Positions 11,207 to 23,031 of a stretch of 64,000 bases of DNA are shown one piece after another. The translations under genes and the position numbers were made by a program. Each line of letters begins with the position of its first letter. Position 1 is the first letter of the stretch. This stretch comes from Choristoneura fumiferana (Eukaryota > Arthropoda > Insecta > Lepidoptera > Tortricidae). Under the pieces are notes generated by a model that saw only the letters and a list, made by a program, of their open reading frames with translations, did not search any database and had not been told where the DNA came from. Where the stretch lies: positions 17,781,950-17,845,949 of the forward strand of contig NC_133479.1 of assembly GCF_025370935.1 (NCBI RefSeq), read 5' to 3'.

Positions 11207-12845
11207 TGTCTAAACGCGCGTTATGATATCATCTATAAAGACACGCGAGTAGTTATAAATGACAACGCTGAAAGAAAAGTTATCTCTCACGAAGGCTATA
11301 TAAAGACACCGTTTAAAGCTATTTTAAGAGCATGCTGAGCGATACCAAACAAGGACACAGACTGCATTCTGTTAAGGAGACTTGAACTGACTGCAAGCAC
11401 TATAAGTGGATAGAAGTGTTTAAGTACTTTACGTGATACATATGGAGAGCTAGATTATATTTAGTGAATAAAACAGACGGCTGTTATAAACAGAGCAAGC
11501 CTAGCTAAGTTCGCCGTTGTAGATGTATCCTAAAGTTTGTCAATTGTATTTCTTCTTCAATCTTTTATTTTGTACAATAAAGAGTTTACATACATGAATA
11601 CTTGCTGAGATTCAATTTAACTCTTGGTACTAGAGTTTCTACCTATCAGTCCATCTGCTGTCATCTAAATCGATGGCTGTCATACGTATCTGTCGTAGGA
11701 CTTAGAAAACCAATTTATATTATTTTTCTTTAAAGGTGAAGTTTTTCCCGACTGATTCTCGATATCTATACAGATAGATATACTCACAAACGTCTAACAT
11801 TTTATTATGATTATATTTTTATTATGTAGTTTCATAACCACTAATTACTTAAAAAAAGTGCTGCTTGAAAATTAGCATTCATTACAAAGATACACCAGAT
11901 CAGGCATGCCCGGATTTTATCGTGGACAGTCTTTATTATTGGCATCAAGTGGTGTTATCAGTATCCGGTGCAGTGTTCTATGCATTATAATTGCAATAAT
12001 GTGTCTGTGACATGGGCATTATTGAATAAATTTAGCGTAAGTGGGCCACGGAGCGGACGCTAAACTGATTGTATAAACAACGTCCTTGAATTAGAATAAT
12101 GTATGACTGGATTGTGGTCAAAGCAGTATCTTAGGTGGATTTGGTGACTTTATTTATATATTTATTTCCGGAGAACCAACAGCAATAAATTACAGAATAA
12201 GCTAATTAATAAATACAAATCGTAAAAAAGCTACTCTTACAACGTATACAGAAAAGTCTATGAACAGTCTAGTCTACGAACAAACTAATCTACGAACAGA
12301 GTAATCTACGAATACTTACAGCAATTCATTCGTTGTTATTTTATATAAGTATATATTTTAAGTACACTGTTTGACGGTAAAACGCAAACTTTACCAAATA
12401 CAGATTTCCTTGAACAAAATTGAAATTTCAAGAACTTTTATTTCCTCATAATATCCGGTTGGAGCGTTTTGGTTTTAAATCAGTAATTTAGACGATATTA
12501 ATGCTATTTTTTTTCCTTTCCGATTTTGTTTCTTGGTTTTTGATACACACAAGACAAAATAAAGTAAATAAGAATCCATAAATAATGATAAAAGTATTTG
12601 GTCAGCTATTAGTGCTATATTAGTGCTAAATCAGTCGTCATTAGCACAGGTGTATGTGTGATATCTTTGCCTGAACTCGATTAAGTATTACTGGAATTCG
12701 TACTAGTGTAAATAAATTAGAAAGCGACTCTTATTAGAGATAATTAGCATACGGGCTTGCGCAGACGACGACTGGTTGTAAGTTGTAAGTATAGGCCTAA
12801 GTAAAAACAGATAAGTACAGTAAATGCAAATACAAATATAAGTTC
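11207..12845. other. Non-coding stretch with a promoter-like module, copy A
   Basis: No gene. A TATA-box-like GGCTATATAAAG at about 11293-11304 is followed downstream by AATAAA motifs near 11467 and 11577, a spacing possible for a solo LTR or short transcript. No flanking TSD was found. The remaining sequence is unremarkable and present in copy B at about 39980-41690. Confidence 0.3.
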
Positions 12846-13113
12846 TTGCAGGTGGTAGGACCTTGTGCAAGGTCCGCCCACCATCTTGTTCGGTAATCCT
12901 GCCGTGAAGCAGCAGTGATTGTACTGTTGTGTTTTGGCGTGGAGAGTAAGGCAGCCGGTGAAATTACTGGCACGTGAGGTATCCCATCTTAGGCCTCTAG
13001 GTTGGCAACGCGTCTGCAATACTCCCGGTGTTGCAGATGTTTATGGGCGGTGGTGATCTCTTACCATCAGGAGACCCACTTGCTCGTTTGCCATCCAGTC
13101 GAATAAAAAAAAA
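12846..13113 (+). mobile_element. ~280-bp poly(A) hairpin element (copy A, second)
   Basis: Same family as 10852-11131, opposite orientation, ending in an A-rich run at about 13102-13112. Slightly shortened: part of the region between the hairpin arms (the CGGATTGCTACCACC part) is partly lost. The orthologous copy is at about 41695-41972. Confidence 0.7.
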
Positions 13114-14722
13114 GTTATTAATTTGTTGAAACAGCAAACTTACTGTTACCATGTAGTTTCTAAATTCTTGTGCATTGAAATAAAAAATCAGAAAAAATGT
13201 ATTTTAGACCAGTTAGTGGGCATTTTTCATGATAGGGGTTTTTTATGTATGAAGGCATGTTGGCATGAAACATAAATTTCTTCTTAAATAACATATTTAA
13301 TACAAAAATAAAACGAATTATGTAAAAATCATCAGAAAGATACGAGCGAATGTAGTTTGCAATCTAGCTCTTTCTAGAAAAATCGCCGTGTTATAATGAC
13401 GTCATAGTTTAAGTAGGATCTCTCTGCCTAATTGTCAATTTAAAATGTCAATATCGTCGTAAGACTTTTATCAAGATATTTAAAAAAAAACTACATATCG
13501 GTTTGTCAAACAATAAAGATATATTTGAACAAATAAAAGAAATGCTTGCATATTTCCTATACTGTTAGCAGCAGACCAACGATCACTAAGAAAAGGCCTC
13601 TATCTATCTCAACCAAACATTGCCGGGAAAAAATCACAATAAATGTTAATGAGAGATTTGTTTATTTCAATATTTACGTGGGTCTTTTATTTGATAAATA
13701 GAAAAAAAGTTACTATAATGTAAAATACGCTGGTTGGTTTCAATAATTTTCATAGGTACAGATAAAAATACTTGTATAAACGTACGCCAATTTATCGCTT
13801 GTCACTGATTGTTTTCCTTTCTTTGAGGGAAAGCCAATTTCGTAACTGGGAACACAGCGTGTGTACTAACTCCCCTATTGAAATTATTAACATATCAAAA
13901 AGTACCCTGATTGCTGGATTCTTTAAAAATTCAAAGTTTTCCATACAATCTCGCGATCGAGATCGTGAACAAGGGTCCCAGGTCTATTATTACGTATGTC
14001 TATGGTTGGGAAGTTGACGGAGTATTCATTTATAATTGAATTTGTATCTAAAGATTACGAGTTAGCTGCTCAGTGAGAAAGGGCTTTGGAAAGTGGTTGA
14101 CGTCAAAGCGTTGGATTTTAACATATGATTGTAATTATAGAAGATTTATATTTTCTACGACTTTTTTTACCAAAGATATCTGCGGATAAGCAGAAGAGTA
14201 ACTACCTAATTAGATTTCTTTAAAAGTGTTGTAATATCTAATGAATGGTAATTTCGATGTTTATGTTGCAACAAATCTGTTTATGCGCTACAATATTTTT
14301 CCATATTCCATATAAACAAAACAATAAAACTATATAAGTATACGTATACCGTACACTGACAAAAACATGTGAAACCTCTAAAATCATAGGCAATTTGAAA
14401 ATTTAACGGCTCCTCGTAAATCAATTGTATGGGACAATACTGGCAACACGCGAACGATAGATAGATAGATAAAAAGAAACATTGTAGTTTCAGTTTTGCA
14501 ATTGTATAAAGCTAGTAAATGTTAACGTGTTGGCAGACTTTAGGTGCTGTATTAAGAAAGTAGCAAATTAACCAAAACTGATTAAATTGATAAACATACA
14601 ATACAAGCAAGCAAGCAACAGGCGACTTACCTGCCTGCTCATTAAAGTTATATAAGTATATAGTTTATAACGAACATAAAACTGTCACTAATTATAAAAA
14701 GACATCAAACCGTTCATCAAAC
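13114..14722. other. Intergenic sequence, copy A
   Basis: Only short, poorly supported ORFs. The 81-codon ORF at 13772-14017 has a partner at 42626-42892, but the two frames end differently after an indel. Contains a (GATA)n-like run near 14457-14472 and (CAAG)n near 14606-14620. Confidence 0.5.
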
Positions 14723-14962
14723 ATGGGCAGGCCATATAGCACGGAGAACAGATGGCCGTTGGGGCCGAAAAGTTCTTGAGTGGAGACCGCGGATCGGCAA
14801 GAGCAGCGTAAGACGTCCACCAACGAGATGGACGGATGACCTGGTTAAAGCCGCGGGTTCACGGTGGATGCAGGCCGCTGCCAACCGAAGCGACTGAAGG
14901 TCTATGGGGGAGGCCTATGTCCAACAGTGGACGTCCTACGGCTGAGATGATGATGATGATGA
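14723..14962 (+). mobile_element. RTE-type LINE 3' end (copy A)
   Basis: Translating the plus strand gives the C-terminus typical of lepidopteran RTE endonuclease-reverse transcriptases: WAGHIARRTDGRWG, a GRPPTRW-like motif, then GEAYVQQWTSYG. It ends in a (GAT)n tail. An in-frame TGA replaces the usual W after the NRSD motif, so the fragment is dead. It is strongly 5'-truncated. Also at 43565-43806. Confidence 0.85.
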
Positions 14963-15177
14963 TCAAACCGTTTTCATAACTATAATTTCAACTAGATACT
15001 TACCTATTCACAGATCATTTGGAGATTACGGCGACATAAATGCAATAAAATCACTAAGTATTCTCCCTGATTTAAAGTTCACATGGCACAGTGTAAGTAC
15101 ATATGGATTTATTGCATATTTTACCTATCTGTGTGGTTCCGTAACTAAATTAAATTAAAAATATTATAGATCGAAGC

Positions 15178-15432
15178 TATGTTATTTATTTTGATTTATA
15201 ATGATAATTTTGTTTTCGATTATGTATTAAATTGTGCAGTTTTGATATTTGATCTTTATTAATTTTGTAACCTAGATTTAAGTCAAAATTTTGCATGCCT
15301 ACTGTTAGAGAGCAGCTAGCACTATTGACACTTTTATAAGTTAATACCTTATAAGAAATTCCAACATCGCATTTATCCACATAGTGCTAAAAAAGCAAAT
15401 AAAAAATATTGAATTTCATTTCATTTCATTAT
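15178..15432 (+). mobile_element. CR1/Jockey-like LINE 3' end in copy A only
   Basis: A ~255-bp block absent from copy B, where the flanking GATCGAAGCTAT and GTCAATAAAATGG are adjacent (near 44140-44155). It ends with an ATTTCATTTCATTTCATT tail, typical of a 5'-truncated LINE. No coding part remains. Confidence 0.55.
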
Positions 15433-16249
15433 GGTCAATAAAATGGAGACAAAGCAATGAACGAAAGTGTTCATTTCAACTAAATATGAAGGAAGTAATA
15501 AAAATTATAATAGCTAAAACTATAAAACAAGGACTCAATTGCAAAGAGCATATTTGTTCGTAAGATAATCAATTCAATAAACGATGAAGTTACTGAAGTC
15601 TATCCAGTCCACGAATAACCTTTGGTCAAGTTTGATTAAGATTTGTTATCAAGAAGTTCAAATCACGAGCTTTGTTGTTGGTCAAAAACATATTTTGTCT
15701 CCGTGTCTTACCATTAATTGCAATTTATTCAAGGTTGTGACCTTTTAGCACGTTATTTTCACTTGTAATAAGTAAATGCCGTCTTTTTTCTGTAGCAAGT
15801 CAATTACAATATTATGAAGCGTTATCGAAGCGTGCATGATTGTTTGACCCGATCATTTATAAATAGAATTAATTGAGCGAAAGATAACAGGGATCAACGG
15901 AATATACCAAGTTTAAACAGCCATACATACACATGTGGAACGATCTGGGCGCGAGGAAAATTCCTTCCTAGGTAACTCTGTACATTAGAATTTAACGAAT
16001 TAAGGTGGATATGATCCAACTAAGGGTAAAAACTTCTAAAATTAAACGACCTGTCATCGAACCCATCTAAAATTTTCAAAGCGTTTGATATTATCTTTAT
16101 TTTTATGAAATATACCAAACGACCAAGTGAATCATCCGATGATATGTCCTGCTACCACCCATTATTTCAGATACGTTATCGGCTTAGGGTAGGATCATCG
16201 ACATCTTAGGTAACATACATTTGTCCGCAACGAGACCCCAGAAAAAATC

Positions 16250-16585
16250 CTAATGACAGGGAAAGTTCGGGGCAAGCGACCAAGAGAAAAGAGCCTCATG
16301 CGCTGGACATTTCAGATCCGCGACAACACGAGTATAAACGGCCACGAAGACATACCCTAGCTCCACACTGCTCGCGAAGTTCTCGGGAAACTTAACCGAA
16401 GTACCGACCGAGTTGGACGAAGTGCCTCTCCGCACTATCGTATTCGTCTAACCTCGTTCAACTTCGCGAGCAGTGTGGAGCTAGGGTTACACGCTGACGA
16501 AGACTGTGCCAAATGGAGAACGATTGTTCGGAAAATGATTCATGTACGTCACGACCCGCAGCAATGAGGATTACGATACATGGAG
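16250..16585 (+). mobile_element. LINE ORF C-terminus interrupted by a MITE (copy A)
   Basis: The plus strand left of the MITE encodes a GKRPREKSLMRW-like motif, and the right part encodes DCAKWRTIVRKMIHVRHDPQQ followed by TGA. Both match the final residues of LINE reverse transcriptases (DRDxWR-type ending). The MITE at 16355-16486 splits it. Same structure at about 44985-45303. Confidence 0.6.
16355..16486. mobile_element. Palindromic MITE (copy A)
   Basis: About 28-bp terminal inverted repeats: CCCTAGCTCCACACTGCTCG at the left and its complement ending AGCTAGGG at the right. It sits inside a LINE C-terminus. Flanks are ATA and TTA, so the TSD is unclear. Shared with copy B (45091-45222). 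Confidence 0.75.
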
Positions 16586-16589
16586 ATCA

Positions 16590-18957
16590 GCCTAAAGGGT
16601 TAAGACAGAATACTTCGCGTGCCAGTCATTTCACCGGCTATTTTATTCTTCACGCGGAAACACATGTACTTCTACTAACTCTTTATGAATAGCAAGTTTG
16701 GGGCGATTATGTGGCTTCTGGAAGCTGATTAATCGTAAAGTATTACACACCATGCCAACGATTCAGTCTTTAAACAATGTTGCTGAATTCCCTGAACTAC
16801 GCAATTATTCCGAGCGATTTCCGGCGGGGTCAACGATACGAGTAGTAACGTTATGCTCTGAATTCTCTCGATTCTACATTATTGAATTCAGGGTGTATTC
16901 CTATTTTCGGGGAGAAATACGAGTATTTACCAATATACTCACTATCACTGTCGGTAATTTACCTATATCTTACTCGTACACATTACTGCCGATACGCAAG
17001 AGACAACTTTAAGCGCGGTAGTTACTTATTGTTAAGTGCCACTCATCATTTAGGCCTATGCGTCTATTTCAGACGAATTTTGGCATGTTGCCTGTGCATA
17101 ACGTTTTTCGTGGCTGACTAGACCGATGCAAGAACATGTTCGTCCACAACCCTGTCAAGAGAAGTTTGCGGAGGTTGATTCAGAACCGCCTTGATTTCGT
17201 TTCTGTCTCTTGTCAGCAAGTGTCTTGAACCAGGTGTTAAGTGTAATGTTTATTATTAATGTCTTAAGGTATTCTGTGTGTAAGGTATTCGTAGAAGTTT
17301 TATTTCTATGTTTTATAACTGTAAAATCATCACAATCAAATCACAAAGGTACTATAATTATGTGAAAAAGTGACACACTCTCAACATTTACCCTATGACG
17401 GGGACATCTCATTAAAAAGGAACAATGTAAACAATGCTCCTTAAATTAAATATAAACTAATATATCAACCGGTGGAGACTGCCAAATGGCCTGCTATGGC
17501 GCACCTTAATGTTTATAAACAAACTTAATATACGACCGGCGACATGTACTGACCTTGACCTAAAATAAGCTTTTATGGCATTAGGAAATGTGTCATTAGG
17601 CCTCCCGAGGATTGCGATTACGGATTACTTTAGTGATATTGGAAAAGAAACCTATGTCACTTCTAGCGGCAATTTGACCAGTGTTGGCCAAGAAATTAAA
17701 GGATGGATGAAAGCAGAATGCATGTGAAAATGAGCCAAAATACTACATATTAATAAAAAATATAGAATAATAAACATAACATTTAAATATAATACTCAAA
17801 AGATATAACGTGACTGTCATCTCGAGTATCTGAGATATTTAGATATTTTAATAGTGCAAATGTTGAGGGCCAAAAAATGAAATCTAATTTAGGTAGCGTT
17901 GACTAGGAGGTAAAAGGAACAATGTGCCGATTTTCAATGTTTGTTAGAGCAAGAAAAAGCGAATAAAAGTTTAATTAGAAATTAGAGCATTCGAATGACT
18001 TCAGAGAAAAATTCTGTCAATAAACTATGAAAATACTCCTAAAATTTTTAAAGAATATTCTCATTCCGCGACAGAATATTGTAACTTAATCGTGTTATTT
18101 ATAAATGTAAAAAAAAAATTTCAGCACAGGTGAAAATTTGAATACACGTGTATCGGATTCTTTTGTTGCATTGTTTTCGTGTGATTTATTCAGAGCGAAT
18201 CATGTGAACTGTGCTACTTTTAAATTCACGAACAGCTCTCACGTCGTAATTTAATTGCACTAATTTGACCCAACCACCTGCAAATATTTTGGATTCATTT
18301 TAAAACACCATGTAGGTAGTTTCGAAGAAATCTTTTCGGTCTTGTTAAGGCACCCACCGCCATCGAGAAAGCGATAAGCTATCGATTATTTTCTCGCTCA
18401 AGAAACAAACAATAGGTAAAGATCCCGTGCAAATAAAAGAGATGATATAGTAACAGTTTATCGCTGACTGTTCACACTACGCTGTGGTGAAAACTCTTTC
18501 TCTACTAGTTTGACGCTACGACAAGAGCTATCAAAGATATCGCCAACTCGTGTTGTTTCTCTACTCGCTTCTCGTTCATCGTCGGCGGTGAGACAGGTGT
18601 CTATTATCTATTTATTATATATTATTCTCTATTCTGTGTCAGTACTTAGTAAAAGTATGGGTCGGAGTCTTTTTTTTACTCTCTAATAGATACATACATA
18701 ACATATATGATATATATTTAATGTCAAACAGGTGTTGTGTGTTAAACATAGTTGGTTTGTAAAAGACATTAAAAAACGATACAAAAAATTAACAACTTTT
18801 TGTTATCTTTCATGGACACCAAGAATTCGATAAATATTGTTTATACTTTAAGGTTATTTAAGTGTTGCATAATGATAAAAATATTAGTATTAAAGCCAAG
18901 CGTGAGTAAAACTTTTTGCACTTAAGATTCTGCAAAAAAATAAAAATAAGCTAGTTA
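16590..18957. other. Intergenic sequence, copy A
   Basis: No supported gene. The 104-codon ORF at 16698-17012 is broken in copy B by a 1-nt insertion. At about 18360-18600 there is a strongly conserved block with overlapping TATCGAT and GATAAG motifs that could be promoter-like. Confidence 0.45.
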
Positions 18958-19166
18958 TAAATAATAATAATAATAATAAATTCATTTATTTCGGGCAACT
19001 TGGCCCGTACAATAACACTACCTTACAGACTAACATACATATTTATAATCAATAATATTTAAAACTAATTTGGTGATAAAACGGCGTGACCCCGTTGAGT
19101 CACCGTCCCCGACGTCGCATTCATCTGCGGCATGGTGCCCCGGAACCGCCGGAACACGACGGTACG
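18958..19166 (-). mobile_element. LINE 3' end, minus strand (copy A)
   Basis: On the minus strand, a CG-rich body leads to an AATAAA signal and a (TTA)n tail (plus-strand AAT repeats at 18961-18979). Typical LINE 3' UTR. Also at about 47742-47955 in copy B. No coding domain visible. Confidence 0.5.
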
Positions 19167-19169
19167 GAA

Positions 19170-21320
19170 TTTATATGGACTTTTAATGCGGTTTCTATTA
19201 AAAACTCAGATATTAAAAAAAACTGACTACCATTTTGTTTTAATTCATATAGTACAGTACCTACCCGACAAAAATAATAGGTTTTTTAAAGAACGACTCA
19301 CGCTTGTATTTGTTGATTAAAGTATATTTATCATTATTATCATGGGTACAGGTAAGGAGGAGGTTCTCATTCCACTGTATGTTTTTTATCTCTTGCTGTT
19401 GTAGCGGCAATAGTACAACGCATTATGTATGAATTCAGCTGTCTATTTATTACAATAGTATCTAGAGATAATATTTTTATAACAATGAGAACAGCAGTGG
19501 CTGAACTGTGGCAACATTTGTACATATTGATCTGTCACTGTCAAATTATCTTTGCTAATTTTAGACTTGATTTTAGCTCCTACTTCATCCGCCTTTTATT
19601 ATTTGGGGCTCAATAAGCAGGGCCTGAGTGGGCGTGGCCAATCCACGACGACATAATAAATATTTTATCTAGAATACGTCTTGTCTACATGTATGTAGGC
19701 TAACAACCGTAATAATGGAACAATCCTAAACTATTCTCCCTCAATTATGAAACGAACAACATGTTTTTTCACTGCCAACGAAAACACGTCAGATATTTCA
19801 AGCAACCGATGGACCGACAAATACTTTAGTGTCCAAATCGAGTCACGGAAGTCCGTATAAAGAAGTAACACCTGACTTTAATCCAATAACATTGTTAGCG
19901 CCAAATGGTTCCGCCAACGTGCAAAGTGCAGCTGTTGGGGCAAACGTTTGATCCAATGTTATCAGAGATTAGGTGACGGTCGAAATTGCAATGATGCGAA
20001 ATGCGCAAATGATAATGATAACGCACTCACAAGCCCTGTTTGCCACAGATGATTATGGGCTATATAAAGATTTGACGCAAATACTAAACTAATAACAAAT
20101 GACATGTTCTGATGTTATCGTGAAAATTATTTACTAAAGCACTGGGTTCACTTACTGCATAAATCACTTTTTAGACGAAGATAATGTTTTTAACACCAAG
20201 AGAATTGTAAATAAGAAATATTCAGCTCCATTGGAACTTAAATATTGTAGCGGCAAAGAAATGTAAATAGGACTCATTGAGCTTTTTATTTTAATCAATG
20301 ATTTTGAAATTGAAGATGTTAATGGCAATTGTTATCGAAATCTTTTCTTTCCATCAATTGGGATACTATATGTTTGAATAACAAATGGCCGCTGAAAATT
20401 GTATAATGTGAAACAAGAGTCCTGAGAGGGAATGTGTGTGAATAATTATATCAATAGATGTCAATCATTACATTACCTAGTCTCTCATCTTCATGAGAAA
20501 AGGCCTTGGACAACAGTAGCAAGTAGATAAACATACAAGCTGGATTCTTATTATATAGGATGTCATTCAAAACCTTCTGGAATGGATACATGAACGACTA
20601 ATGAGAATTACAATTTACAAGCTTATAAAGCGAGTTTCAAATGTGGAAAGGCTGGCATAGTGCACACAGGTGCACAAGCCTCGAAAATAAAATAAAAAAA
20701 TCTGTCTTATCAAAAATTCGATACTTCAGGTACTTACACCACGAGACAGAGAAGAGTAATTTTCCTATAGCTAGGAATCTTAATTTAGAAACCCATTAAA
20801 AGTTTATTAAATGAAATCGCTATTAAACTCGCGCACTCGTTTTCTTTACACTCGCAACAGCGTGATGGAAAATTATTTCTAATCGTAGTAGTTAATAAAA
20901 ATGATCTTTGGATATGGATAAGCTATTTCTTACCTGTAACTTTTACCATAAATGTCAAAATAGTCGTCAACTATATTTTTATGTAACCTTTTGCCAGCAG
21001 AACCCAGGCTTTGATGAGAATGCATTAAAGGATTAAATAATTAGTTTCGATAGAGAAAGACACGTGTTGGAGACATTAGGAGTCCTAAGAATAATTGATG
21101 GGGTAGGTGGCATTAGTTTTAGGATTAGGTACTCAAGATTATGGGTTATCTTGCAAATTTCTAACGGCTAATTGATCACCATGATTAAATAATATTTCAA
21201 GGGATTATCATCTTCTTATCAAATAATGTAACTGATTAAATACCATACGATAAAAAAATCTTTGGAAAAGATAAGTAATTAGGGATATCATGATTTGGTA
21301 AAACCTTTTTTTTTTAAACG
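19170..21320. other. Intergenic sequence, copy A
   Basis: No gene seen. The ORF at 19425-19616 is interrupted in copy B by a TAG where A has TGG, so it is not constrained. Confidence 0.5.
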
Positions 21321-21324
21321 GTTA

Positions 21325-21475
21325 AAACGGTGCAAAAAACGAGCCTTTCAGTCTCTCAAAGGGCCGGCAACGCAACTGTGATACCCCTCGTGTCCATGGG
21401 CGGCGGTGATTGCTTCCCATCAGGTGACCCGCATGCTCGTTTCCCCCCTCTTATACAAAGAAAACCTTCGTGTCG
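21325..21475 (+). mobile_element. LINE 3' end remnant (copy A)
   Basis: Contains AAAAACGAGCCTTTCAGTCT and GGGCGGCGGTGATTGCTTCC, matching the 3' part of the longer LINE fragment at 50402-50710 in copy B. Copy A is missing roughly 430 bp of it. Confidence 0.6.
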
Positions 21476-21518
21476 TCTTGGATAAAAAGAGATTATGTTC
21501 AAATAGTTCAGTGATTAT

Positions 21519-21747
21519 TCAGTCTTCCTCATTTTTGTAATGAAGATGTGATCTCCACTTGACTCTGCGCCAGCGCAGCTCAGCAGGGTCAATAGTATCG
21601 TCGACATTGAAACGACAAATGGCTAGGAAGCACTTATCTAGTGTGGGCGTGTCAATATAAACAAACCATATTACACAATATTTCGATATATGCACGTTAA
21701 GATACTGGGTTATCGAACGTCACTATAAAAACAAGTTCTAAGGCCAT
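21519..21747 (-). pseudogene. Frameshifted copy of the 75-codon minus-strand ORF
   Basis: Same sequence as 50765-50992 in copy B except for one extra base (GGG versus GG near 21707-21709). This shifts the frame and brings a stop within three codons. It is either a disabled allele or paralogue, or an assembly error in a homopolymer. Confidence 0.3.
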
Positions 21748-22107
21748 AATTTTGTCTGACGCGTGGGCGCTCGCAATCGAATACGATCATCTTTTTCTAT
21801 TGTGTACTGTATGAATTCGACAGAAAGAGATGGTGAATGCAGTAAAATAGAAATGTTCTAAGACTTATGATGAACTCGAGAATGGGGTATAGTTGATTGA
21901 ATCAGGCGTTTCTTTAGGAATTCATATCCAAAAACTAAATCAACCTGGTTATTCTGCAGCCACATGTGTAGTGAAGGATAGTAGGACAGTAGATAGGTAT
22001 AAATGGTGTAGGAGGGTTTTGCAAGAAAACATGTGTTGTACAGAGCTGAAGAGATAGTAGCTGCCTGTAACGTGTGATTGCGGAGAAGCGAGGTATTCGG
22101 TTTTAAT

Positions 22108-22445
22108 TCTTCATCATCATCATCATCAGCCTATGTTCGTCCACTGCTGGACATAGGCCTCTCCCATGGCACGCCACTGAGCACGATCCTCGGCCACTCT
22201 CATCCAGCTCTTGCCAGCCGCCCTGCGAAGATCATCGCTCCACCGAGTCTGAGGACGTCCTACGCTACGTTTGCCGATCCGTGGTCTCCACTCAAGAACT
22301 TTTTAATTCTTACTTTGGATCATTATCATATCAGCCGTAAAACACCCACTGTTGGACATAGGTATCCTCCATAGACCTCCAATTACTTCGGTTGGAAGCG
22401 GCCTGCATCCAACGTGGACCCGCGGCTTGCATGGGATAAAGGCCA
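22108..22445 (-). mobile_element. Two RTE LINE 3' ends in minus orientation (copy A)
   Basis: A CATCATCATCATCAGCC start (the tail) leads into the complement of the GEAYVQQWT region at about 22112-22300. A second fragment, again beginning in the 3' end, runs about 22322-22440. The pair suggests one 5'-truncated copy inserted next to another. Matching block at about 51375-51705. Confidence 0.75.
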
Positions 22446-22476
22446 AAAATGTTGAAAACCGGAAAGACCCAATAAG

Positions 22477-22605
22477 AGTTGAAAATACAAACTGAAAATA
22501 TAGATGCACAGAAAAACCAGAAAAATAAGACCATCACTGGGAATCGAACCCAGGTCCTCGGTATTCCGTACCTACCGCGTGCTATACCGCTACACCACTG
22601 ATGGT
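22477..22605 (-). mobile_element. tRNA-derived SINE, truncated (copy A)
   Basis: Minus-strand copy of the family at 5553-5753, with B box complement GAATCGAACCC. The flanking repeat CCAATAAG is at 22469-22476 and 22606-22613. Shared with copy B (51739-51870), so it is older than the copy split. Confidence 0.8.
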
Positions 22606-22645
22606 CCAATAAGGGTTCCACAGTTAACGAATCTTGTATATCTTT

Positions 22646-22931
22646 CTCAATAATGTTATCATTATATTAAGGTTAGCAGTTTGTCAAATTCATCAATTGC
22701 AATGAGAACTTGTTTGTGAGGAGGATAAAGACGTAGAGTTGCCATGAACCAAATACTTCACACGTCAATGTTTGAATCCAACGCGGTACGTAGATCTACA
22801 GCAGCGAAAGCCACTGTGTGAAGTGAGCTCAAGAGATGACGATGTTCTATCATTTCGTCACTACTTTTAAAAAAGCTCGTATCTCAAAGAATAAAAAATT
22901 TCTGAGTGAACTTTATGACCATTTTTTCAAG
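22646..22931. other. Unmatched right end of the left contig
   Basis: Starts where homology with copy B stops and runs to the N gap. No gene or known repeat is recognised. In copy B this point is the edge of a SINE 3' fragment (51919). Confidence 0.5.
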
Positions 22932-23031
22932 NNNNNNNNNNNNNNNNNNNNNNNNNNNNNNNNNNNNNNNNNNNNNNNNNNNNNNNNNNNNNNNNNNNNN
23001 NNNNNNNNNNNNNNNNNNNNNNNNNNNNNNN
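22932..23031. other. Assembly gap of 100 N
   Basis: A run of exactly 100 N, a common scaffolder placeholder of unknown true length. It lies between copies A and B, so order and adjacency across it are unproven. Any ORF spanning it is artificial. Confidence 0.98.

Larger units (their letters stand above)
1..22645. repeat. Copy A of a large direct duplication (or first haplotype)
   Basis: The sequence is collinear with 24891-51918 in the same orientation. Position 1 aligns with 24891, and the match ends at about 22645, where copy B enters a SINE fragment. Copy A starts at the window edge, so its true left end is outside. Differences are scattered substitutions, 1-50 bp indels, and whole mobile elements present in one copy only. 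Copy A has its own inserts at 3391-3528, 3574-3975, 5553-5753 and 15178-15432. It also keeps a 1.6-kb stretch (about 9237-10851) missing from B. The extent is certain; the cause (haplotype or tandem duplication) is inference. Confidence 0.95.

Noticed and set aside
16250..16435. 61-codon minus-strand ORF present in both copies
   Set aside because: Antisense to a LINE C-terminus and a MITE.
16698..17012. 104-codon plus-strand ORF
   Set aside because: A 1-nt insertion in copy B changes its end, and no domain is recognisable.
19425..19616. 63-codon ORF with hydrophobic stretches
   Set aside because: Copy B has TAG in place of TGG, and the surrounding DNA is equally similar between copies.
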